This document shows positions 52,709-61,722 of a DNA stretch of 64,000 bases, piece by piece. The position numbers and the translations under genes are program-made. The stretch covers positions 310,001-374,000 of the forward strand of contig OZ218961.1 in the NCBI GenBank assembly GCA_965112735.1, in the 5' to 3' direction. The notes under the pieces were generated by a model. That model was not told where the DNA came from and ran no database searches. It saw only the letters and a list, made by a program, of their open reading frames with translations. The DNA is from Phaeosaccion multiseriatum. Lineage: Eukaryota > Ochrophyta, other classes. Each line of letters starts with the position of its first letter. The stretch's first letter is position 1.

Positions 52709-55700
52709 TTAGCCAAGGAGCGTCCTCACGATCTCAACGGCATGAACGCTCCGCCCACGGAATGAACGCTCCGCCCACGGAATGCTCCACTCTTCATGAG
52801 TCGCGCTGCCCGCTCTCCTCTGCTGCATATGCCTGTACTCTCCACTCATGAGCTGTCTCGCCAACTCCTGCTGTATCACCAACTTCTGCGGCTGCCGCTC
52901 AAGGAGGTGGTGGGGTCTTTCTTCTTCGCCTTGGTCCTGTGGGCTCCAGCTCCATCTGCAGAGCAAAGGAGGCGACAAAGAGGGGGTCGGCGCTCTTAGC
53001 TTCCGTGATGGATGGACGGATGGATGGATGGATATATCGCCTTCTCTTCTCTTTCCGTACACCCGCCTGTGCGTGCATATGCGCGTGTGTGTCCGTGTGC
53101 GTGTATGTGTGTGCGCGTGCGCGTGTGTGTGTGTACGTGTGTACCTTCTGTATGTCCACCCCCACGGCGTTGGCGAGCCTAATGAGCACAAACTCCTCCT
53201 CCTTGGACACCAAAGAGATCACCTTGCCCGGCCTGCCCAGCCGTCCTGCCCTACCGCCCCTGTCACAGATGGCAGCAGATGGCAGTAGATGGCAGCAGAG
53301 GCCGGATGGGATGGAGTAGGGAAGGGTAAGAGGACGGGCGGGTCCGTTGTGTAGGAGGGCCATCAGGGAAACGTGAATCAAATCCACCCAGCCCAAATCC
53401 CCATACGAACCTGTGAACGTAGTCCTCGGGGTTGGTGGGAAGGTCAAAGAGAAACACGTGAGAGAGCTCCGTGACGTCAAGGCCTCGAGCGGCCATGTCG
53501 GTGGTTACCAGCACACGGGTAGTGGAGCCGTCTCTGTCGAGGTGGCGGGATGGCAATCAATGGTGGTGGTGGTGGTGGTTGTGGTGGTTGTGGTGGTGGA
53601 GAGAGGAGAGGAGAGCGGTAAGTCAGGGGGGGGTATATTCATTCGAAAGTTGCTTGCGCTATCCCCCTTCGTCCACTGCCATCCACTGCCTTCCATCCCC
53701 CCTCCCCATCCACTGCCTTCCACCCCCCCTCACCTGAGCAGGTCCATGGTGTCTGCCCGTTTGTTGAGGCCCAAATCCTCCCTCATGACCATCGCAAAGT
53801 TCGCCGCCCCCTTCTTGAGGCTGCTCTTCTTCCATGTCTGCCCATACGCTTGCCCCTCCTGCTTCTCCTTCCGTTGATTTTTCCGCTGATTCTTCCGCCG
53901 TCCACCACGTTCCCTGCTGCGCTCACTACTGCTCTCAATAGTGCTGCTGCTGGGCCCACTTCTGCCGTCGGAGGCAGCGAGGGGGGCCTCTTGAGCCTCT
54001 TGCTCTCTCTCCTCACCACCCCCCGCACCTCTCTCATCACCTCTGACCGCATCTTCGTTGCCACGGTCCCCTTGCCCGTCGAGGAGGGTCGCCTGCTCTC
54101 GCTCCTGCTGTAGGACCAACTGCTCTCCCTGCTGCTGCTCCTGTATCACCAACTGCTGCTGCCCCTCCTCTCCGTCAGCGGTGAGGGTCTCCGCGTCGGC
54201 TCTTTTGCTCTTGTAGTCCTTGGATAGAGCGAGCGCCATCTCCTCAATGGGGCGGATGGGCAGGGCAAACACAAGGGCTCGGTTCTGTGGGGGGAGTAGG
54301 TGCATGACAAGGGGGAATCAAGGGTTCGAATGAGCGAATAGGTACAACAGAGGCAGGGGGCACCTCAACGCACACACGCACACGCACACACACACACGCA
54401 CGCACGCACGCACATGCACAAACACACACACACGCACAAATACACACACATTCTCTCTCTCTCTCTCACAAACACACACACACACATGCACAAACACACA
54501 CACACACCTCGGACGGTTCTAGCTCCGTTCCGACGAGACTGCGCAGGATGGAGACCTTCTGCTCCTGCGCACACGTCACGTAGAAGTGAGACAGACTCTT
54601 GGGCATCGCCTCCTTGGGGTGCACCTGACCATGGTTGGGCATGGTTGGGAGGCGGGGGGGGGGGGGCGTAGATGGATGGGTAGATGGATAGACGGACATG
54701 GATGGAGAGATAGAGAGGTAGGCAGGAACATCGGCAGACAGAGGCGTTGGTACACACATTGTTAGAGGACGCAGAGCGGGTTGTGTGCATTGTCACGACA
54801 CAGAGGGGACAGTGTGTGTGTACGTGTGTGTATGTGCGTGTGGGTGTGCGTATGTATGTATGTGTGCAGGGCGGTGTGAGTGTTAGGGAGGGGTGTGTGT
54901 GGTGAAAGGCGGCTCATCTTCATTTGTATGTCAGCAAAATTTCCTCTGCAGTCTAACATGTGTATGTTTATGAATCAGTCATCGCCAGCCTCGGCAGTCA
55001 GTGTGTGTGTGTGTAGGTGTGTGTGTTGTGGGCGTGCATGTGTGTAGGTACGTGGGTAGATAGGAAGGTAGGTAGGTAGGTAGGTAGGTAGGTAGGTAGG
55101 TAAGTAGGTAGATGGGTAGATGGGTAGGTAGGTAGGTTGATAGAAAGAGAAAGGAAGGAGAAAGGAGGGAGGAAGGTAGGTAGGTAGGTAGGTAGGTAGG
55201 TAGGTAGGTAGGTAGGTAGGTAAGTGGTAGGTAGGTAGGTAGGTAGGTAGGTAAGTGGTAGGTAGGTAGGTAGGTAGGTAGGTAGGTAGGTAGGTAGGTA
55301 GGTAGGGCCATGTGGGCTGGGGCATGTCGCTTGCAAGTGGTACAGAAGGCGGCTCACCCTCCTTACATACCCGTATATGGACCGGCTCAACCTCCTTACG
55401 TACCCGTATATGGACCGGCTCAGTGAGAGTCCACTGCTCCTTGAGACACTGTTTGATGAAGTGCTTGTGCTGGGGAAGGGTGGCGGAAGCGAAGATGGTT
55501 TGTCGAGGGGACGGCCTGCGGTTCCCTGGCAGCTTCACACCCTGGGGGGCGGGGGAGGAGGAGGAGGACGACGACGAGGAGGAGAAGGATGCTGATGAGA
55601 AAGAGGAGGAGGAGGAGGAGGAGGAGGAGGAGGGGGAGGAGGAGGAGGAGGAGGAGGAGGGGGTGGAGGAAGGGATGACACACTCACACACTCCTATCTC

Positions 55701-57591
55701 TCTCTCGCAAACACACACACATACACACACACACACACACATACACACCGTGATGAATGACTCGGTAGCCTGCGAGAGAACGTTCTTGCCCTGCTCGTCA
55801 CCATTGAAGGTGGGGGAGAGGGCCTTGCCGAGGAGCTGCTGCAGAGCGGCTTTGGAGGCGTTGGTGAGCATGCATGCGTCAGCCTCATCCACCACCACCA
55901 TCTTCACGCTATGGCAGCGGATGGCACCCGTCTGAAAGGGGAGGGGATGGAGGGTAGAGTAGGGGGTCAGTCAGTCAGAGGGACGCTTCAATGCTGCAGC
56001 AGGTGCCCACTGAATATCGACATCGACATGGGCATCTATATCAGGTCTCGAGGTCTCGCCCCCCCTCCTCGACCCTTCCCTCCCCTCTCCTCACCATGAC
56101 GAGGTTGCTCAGACTCTCAGGGTTTCCGATGACGGCATGTGGAGGCTCCGCCCGGGCCCACGCCCTCTGGCGCTTGTTCTTGCTACCCTCCAGGACGGAC
56201 ATGATGAGGATCTTGCCGCCTGTGTCTGCCCCTGTACCGGCGGCGAGCTTCCTCGCTACAGCTGCCACCTGTGGAGGGCGAGGGAGGGAGGGAGCGAGGG
56301 AGGGAGAGAGTGGAGGGGATAAGAGTGGAGTGGAGGGAGGGAGGGCGAGGTAGTGAGCTTCCTCTACGTTTCCCCCGATAGATAGCGAGAGATAGGTTCA
56401 CACGTCCATAGTAAGCAAGAGTTCAGAAGCGTTACTCACACACCTGGAGGGCGAGTTCGCGTGTGGGCACGACGACAAGAGCCTGCACTGAGGATCGGGT
56501 GGGGTCCAGACTGGCGAGGAGGGGCAGCAGGAAGGCCAGCGTCTTGCCAGAGCCTTTTATGGCGAGGGAGGGAGGGAGGGAGGGAGGGATGTATATAAGG
56601 GAGAGAGAAGACTGTGAGGAAAAGGCAGCTTCTCTCGAGCGAGGCTGGTCGGGTTTCTTCCCCGGCGTGTTCGGAGGACTTGGCGCCTCTCTAGCTCAAC
56701 TCGCCTCTGTCCAGCGATTGTTTGCTTCCCGTACAACTCTACATTCCAGTCCTCCCTCCCCCTACACCCCATACCTGTCTGGGCATGGAGCATTGCATCT
56801 TCTCCCGCCATAATGGTGCCCATGGCCCTTCGCTGCACAAGAGTGGGTGTCGGGAAACCAACCTCCTCCAGCCGGTCAATGAGCCACCCCGGCAGGCTGG
56901 GGTTCGATTCTGGCCTGCCGTAGAGGTCTCTAAATGACGGGGCATCCCCACCCGAGTAAGCATCGTAGTCGTCTTCACCAAGCCCATCTGTCAGACCATA
57001 GTCCTCCTCCTCTTCCTCCTCGTCCTCTTGCTCTGCGGTGGCGTCACCGGAGGACGTGCTACTTGGGCTAGGGAAGCTCATTCCTGCCGCTGCCATAGCT
57101 GCCGCGAAGGAGTCTTCGTCCATCCCGCTCGCCGCTGCGGAGGCCATGAAGTCTTCCTCCTCCTCGTCCTGGTCCTGGTCCTCTTGACGCATGAGCAATC
57201 GCAGGCCACGCCTACTTTGATTGCTGCTGCAGTACATTTCCCAGCGTTGCCGCCGTCTCCCTGGTCGAGAGGGGCAAGCGGAGGCCCGATTAGCTCCACT
57301 AGCGCAGCCATAAATTCGATGCCCTCGGCGTCCTGGGCCCCTCCCTCCCGTCGCTGCTGCTGACGACCCTGAGAAGAAGCCCAGCCCTCCTACTGAGTGC
57401 GGCAGGCTTCTTGCCCCCAGCGAGGGCCATCTCAATGAAGACGAGGAGGGGCGGTGGCCGAAGCTGAACGCGTGTGTTTCCCGCGAAGATATCAAGACTG
57501 CGGCGGCGGCTGTAGTCAGAGGACCGCAGCCACCTCTTATTCTCCTTCTCCTGCTCCAAGAGGAGGCAGTTCTCTCTCCCTCTCTCATCAC
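52709..57591 (-). CDS. DEAD-box RNA helicase, plastid-type presequence
   Basis: Ten exons on the minus strand: 57591-56775, 56553-56444, 56268-56095, 55931-55749, 55541-55404, 54624-54508, 54284-53734, 53533-53411, 53259-53145 and 52936-52709 (about 850 residues). The N-terminus has a basic then hydrophobic stretch ([14 protein letters not shown]) followed by [14 protein letters not shown], suggesting signal plus plastid transit peptides. Helicase motifs in order: Q motif (GFPTPTLVQ), I (AQTGSGKT), Ia (PTREL), II (VVDEAD), III (FASATLP), IV (ALVFALPI), V ([10 protein letters not shown]) and VI ([15 protein letters not shown]). A ~130-residue insert with QQLVIQ (word A, 54143-54159) lies between motifs IV and V. 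The enzyme uses ATP to unwind or remodel RNA, probably plastid ribosomal or messenger RNA. The last exon is ambiguous: an acceptor at 52956 gives a short end with a stop at 52899, while one at 52937 runs to 52709. Confidence 0.88.
54143..54159 (+). repeat. Word A copy in DEAD-box insert
   Basis: Exact TGTATCACCAACTGCTG on the plus strand; the gene reads the opposite strand as QQLVIQ. A degenerate copy (TAGGACCAACTGCTC) is 32 bp away, and another copy near 52866 lies in the last exon. Confidence 0.95.
55038..55306. repeat. (TAGG)n microsatellite in DEAD-box intron 5
   Basis: Long interrupted runs of GTAG/TAGG tetramers (CCTA on the gene strand). Confidence 0.95.
55354..55430 (-). repeat. Tandem duplication of an exon end plus 5' splice site
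   Basis: A 33-bp unit containing GGTCCATATACGG|GTAYGTAAG is present twice. Both copies have a strong donor, and using the second adds 11 residues in frame. Confidence 0.85.
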
Positions 57592-57801
57592 CCCACCGGC
57601 CTTGGCTCCTGACTGCTCCTACTCCTGCCGCTTCTGCCGTGAAAGCCTGGATAGCGCCTGTGGCTCTCGAGGTGAGGGACTTAGGCATCCAGGCCACGGA
57701 CTCACAAATACCGAGAACCCCGGGGTGGAAGTGGCTCTCAATTGTGGCCAGGGCGGCCTTGCCCACCAGTTTCTCTTGTTGTATCAAACGACTTGTTAAC
57801 C
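57592..57801. promoter_or_regulatory. 210-bp head-to-head promoter region, DEAD-box (-) and RPS16 (+)
   Basis: It is the shortest divergent spacer in the window, between a plastid RNA helicase and a cytosolic ribosomal protein gene. No TATA-like element is evident. Confidence 0.55.
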
Positions 57802-59522
57802 ATGGGTGCTGGTGGTGCTGAGATCCGGAGTGTGCAGGTCTTCGGCCGCAAGGTTGGTATGCAGTGACGGGGGGAAGAAGAAGCAGAAGAAGATAGGATG
57901 TGACGGCACACTGTTGCCCAGCTTATGGTGGCCCCCTCTTTCCCCTCTGCCGCCCTCCTTTCGCCCTCCGTTTGGAGGGATGGAAGGTGGCGGTAAGGGA
58001 GGAGGGGTGAGATATATTCTTGACGGATGGTAGTCGGCTGCAGGGCTGGAGGTGTTGCAGATGGACTGCCTCTCTTTGACCTTTGCGCCTTGGGAGTGGG
58101 AGGAGACGGCGAGCACCATGCTCACTGGAGGGGAGGAGCGACGTGTACCACTCAAAAGGTAGCGGTCCCTCTCCTTGCTCTTGATGGGAGCTCTCCTCTC
58201 TATACATCTCCCACCATTAAACCTCATGAATGGCGGCCCCCACCTCTCTACGAGGGGGGTGAGATAAAGGAGATCGATGACTGCGTTGAGCAGCGGATTT
58301 GCGTCTTTGGCCATCCATCCACTACTCCCACAGATGATGTCACAGTCAATCAGTGGATGGTGGTGGTGGTCAGTCAACCTCGGAGCGGCAATCAGAAGAG
58401 CGAGAGACATAAGGGCAGGCTGCGTCGATCGAGTGTTCGGTTGTTGTGGGATGGGTGGAGGCAAAGCCCGCCAGGCAGCACCAGCAGCTGGTGCTCTTTG
58501 GATGGTGGGCATGGACCGGCGGATGGGGGGGGGCGCAATGGGCAAGGACGGAGAGCGCTTCGACTCGAGTTGAGACACCTATCTTGGAAAGAGATTGGTT
58601 TGCTCCCTCGACATGCGACACTCTCCTCTCCCCCTTGCCGATTGCCTTCCTCGTCCTCCTCCTCCCTAGCCGCCTCGCCTCCCCCGCCACCCATCCACCC
58701 TCACTCATCACGCTTTCTTCGTGTATACACGAAGAGTCCTTCTCTGCTCTGGATCGACGAGCCGCCGTGATGAGGGAGACGAAAAGAAGAAGCAAAACGG
58801 CACAAACGTTGATTTGGCCGGTCCTGGTCTAGCGCCTTCGAAAAGAAGCGTGACGCCTCATTGTATCTTCCTTGATTGGGCGGCCCCCTCCCCGGCTTGC
58901 TGGAGGGGTGAGAATTTTTGAAAATGGGCAAATGAGGTGGGCAAGGGGGAGAGGAGAGGAGAGGATAGGAGATTGCCCGTGGCTAAGCATCAATGCCAGC
59001 CCGGCTCAGTCAGTCAGTCTGTCAGTCAGTCAGTGGGCAGTGACTTGGGGCTTGCTGGGCGCCCTGAGTCTCTGTGTCAGCCATTGGCTCTGTTCCGCTG
59101 CCCTCCCCCCGGAGTGGGGGGGGGATGGGCGGATGGCAGTGGATGTTTTGCTTGTGAGGTGGGGTTGGGCCGTTGCGGGCATGTTGTGTACACTTGATTG
59201 CATTCTCGAGAACCAAAAGTAGATGGGCAGAGGGAGGAACAAGGAGCGGGGGGAGACCCAACAGAACCGAGAGCAAGGAGGATCTAAAAATCTGTGTTAT
59301 CGTCTCGATCATGACTATTGATATGAAGTCAAATTAACAACTGACTGAGCTCTCGGGGGTGTGTGTTGTTTCCTCACAACTTGTCCCCTTTCCCTGCAAA
59401 CTCAACACGGTTTGGCTTTGCACTAACTCCCACCCGTGTGACTCCCTCTCTCCCCTCTTACCCGGCACTGACCTCTCTCTCTCTCTCAATCTCTCTCCCT
59501 CAATCTCTCTCTCTCTCAATCT

Positions 59523-59567
<45 letters not shown>

Positions 59568-60172
59568 CATCTCTCTCTCTTTCGCCCTTGTGCCCTCCTC
59601 TGTTGGCTTGAGCAGAAGACCGCCACCGCCGTTGCGTACTGCAAGGAGGGGCGTGGTCTGATCAAGATCAACGGCTGCCCCATCGAGCTCCTCGAGCCCG
59701 AGATCCTGCGCATCAAGACCTTCGAGCCCGTGCTGCTCCTGGGCCAGGACCGATTCACCAATGTGGACATCAGGTATGTGTGTATGGGCGTAGACGAACG
59801 GCAATCTATGGGTGTAGACGGTTTTTTCCTCCCTTTTTACTACTATTACTTCCTTTCTCTACCCTTCCTTGACTTCCCTGACATGCTCACTCACTTCACT
59901 CACCCCCCCCCCCCCCCCACACACACACACTCACAACAGGATCCGCGTGAGGGGCGGAGGGTACAATGCCCAGATCTACGCCATCCGCCAGGCAATCGCC
60001 AAGGCCATCGTTGCGTACTACCAGAAGTTCGTGGACGAGGCTTCCAAGCGAGAGATCAAGGAGATCCTCATGGCATACGACCGCTCTCTGCTGGTGGCCG
60101 ACCCCCGAAGGTGCGAGCCCAAGAAGTTCGGCGGGCCCTCTGCTCGCTCTCGCTACCAGAAGTCGTACCGTT

Positions 60173-60174
<2 letters not shown>
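57802..60174 (+). CDS. RPS16: Cytosolic ribosomal protein uS9 (RPS16)
   Basis: Three exons: 57802-57852, 59616-59773 and 59940-60174 (147 residues; the animal protein has 146). The start [17 protein letters not shown] follows ACC in a Kozak-like context. Diagnostic segments: [87 protein letters not shown] and the terminal YQKSYR, which contacts the decoding site in the small subunit. Intron 1 is 1,763 bp, by far the longest intron of a small gene here, placed right after codon 17 as in many ribosomal protein genes, where it often has regulatory roles or hosts small RNAs. No box C/D or H/ACA RNA could be recognised in it. Intron 2 ends in a poly-C/(CA) tract. Confidence 0.97.
57853..59615. other. 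Large first intron of RPS16
   Basis: It contains a GGCAGTGGATG word (59134-59144), a CT-rich tract before the acceptor (59477-59580) and no recognised nested gene. The 260-codon minus-strand frame in it has no family signature. Confidence 0.6.
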
Positions 60175-60203
<29 letters not shown>

Positions 60204-60702
60204 TCGTCAGCAGCTCTTGCTGTTTGCCGTGCCACTCGGTAGTTTCAGAGCTCTTGTCTCTGTCGGTGTCTGGTGTGGCATGGTACGGTACCTAGACACT
60301 TTGTGCTGCACATTGTGGTGGTACAAGCAGTGTTCTTCTTCGTCTTTCAGTTGGCGACGGACGGACGGGATGGATGCAGACCCTGTTGGGTTTGTCTCTC
60401 TTTCGCTTGCCCTCTCTTAAGTAAAACGAATACAGCAACAGGAACAACAAGACTTGAGACTTCGCCCCCCACGTCTTATCCCACTGATGCATGTGTTCTC
60501 GCTTGAGGGAGCCCGTACGTACGTAAAGCTCCTCTCTTGTACCCTCGTTGGTTGTATGCAATGTGTATGTGTGTGTGTCTTGACAGAGTGTATGTGTGAT
60601 TGGGGGGGGGGCTCTCCTCCCTCGTCAGTTTCCGCTTCAGGGTATTGTCACCTTGTTGTTTGAAAGGTGTGCTGCGTAATAGTAATGTCCCTTTCGCGAG
60701 GG

Positions 60703-60749
60703 ATGGCAGGAGATGGCAGCAGATGGCAGCAGATGGCAGGGGATGGCAG
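60703..60749 (+). repeat. Tandem ATGGCAG (word B) cluster
   Basis: Four near-contiguous GATGGCAGSAG-type units. A similar cluster is at 53269-53300 in an intron of the DEAD-box gene. Confidence 0.85.
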
Positions 60750-60841
60750 CGCGCCCTCTCGGGGGGGCGGTGACGGTGGGCAATTCCACAATCTGCTCCG
60801 GCGGTCCAAGTACGGCTCAGTCAAGGCCGGGTAAGGTGTGA

Positions 60842-61045
60842 CAGACAAGCCAACAGCAGCAGAGAGCAGGGAGCATCTCATTTTCTCTGTCGCATGGAGA
60901 GAAGTCCCGAGACGGTGTCCCTCTCGCGAGTGTCACAGATGAGTTCGCCTTCGAAGCACCACATCCGACACTCGTCAAACAGATCATCCAATCGGAGCTC
61001 GCCCCCGGAGCCTCTATAGTAGGCCCTCCCGACAGGGAAGGGTAG
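60842..61045 (+). other. Possible 3'-terminal coding exon of an unknown gene
   Basis: A plus-strand frame reads HGEKSRDGVPLASVTDEF, then AFEAPHPTLVKQIIQSELA, PGASIVGPPDREG and a stop. Its composition is protein-like and free of repeats, unlike the flanks. A short frame starting at the ATG at 60703 and ending at a GTAAGG donor (60831) lies just upstream, but a join would need an intron of under 60 bp. No start codon is inside the stretch. Coding status is unproven. Confidence 0.25.
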
Positions 61046-61675
61046 GGACCCCCTATCGAAGAGACACACACAAAGAGACACACCCCGTAGGGACGCACGG
61101 AGAGACACACCCATATCGGCCTGGACCAAGTCGCACCGCTGTCCTCTCCGCCTCGGCCTCGACGAATCAACACCCTCAGCTGCCACAGAGCGGCCAGTCC
61201 ATCGGCCAGTCCATCGGCCAGTCCATCGGTCGGTCGGTCAGTTGTCGGTCACTCACGCACTCACTCGCAGAGCAGACAGTGATAGAGATAGAGACTCACA
61301 AACGGCCTCGCAAACCTCCAACTCTACAGGGAGGGCATGTCCTTACAACTGCCCAGCAGGCAGCAGTGCTGCAAAGCGCGTTCCACTGGATGACCAACGC
61401 CCCCCCCCCCCTGCTGCCAGCTGTTAAAATCATACGAAGGGAGTAAGCAGCGTGTGTCGTCGAATGTCCCGGCCTGCTGCTGCTCTGGGGGTGGGTGGGT
61501 GGGTGGGTGCCCACGCCATCCTGTGCGTGTGCGTGTGTGTGCGTGTGCGGTCACCCTTTTGGACTACCTTCTCTCAGGGCGACTCGACTGTCGGAAACAC
61601 TCCTTGTCCACTTCCTGCTCCTGCTCCTGCTCCTGCTGCTGCTGCTGCTGCTGCTGTTGGTGTTATTGTTGGCGC

Positions 61676-61692
61676 TGTATCACCAACTGTTG
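61676..61692 (+). repeat. Word A copy 3' of the histone deacetylase gene
   Basis: TGTATCACCAACTGTTG follows a (CTG)n run at 61633-61656. Confidence 0.9.
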
Positions 61693-61722
61693 ACACTTCG
61701 GCGTCGCCAAGTGCTGCTACTC

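Larger units (their letters stand above)
60175..61722. other. Convergent intergenic region, RPS16 (+) and histone deacetylase (-)
   Basis: Holds the RPS16 3' flank with (CAG)n directly after the stop, a cluster of ATGGCAG words (60703-60749), a possible coding exon (60842-61045), and a word A copy (61676-61692). Confidence 0.5.

Noticed and set aside
57853-59615. Nested gene (260-codon minus-strand frame) or snoRNA in RPS16 intron 1
   Set aside because: The frame has no family signature; a TGATGA box at 58768 has no matching CTGA box at suitable distance.
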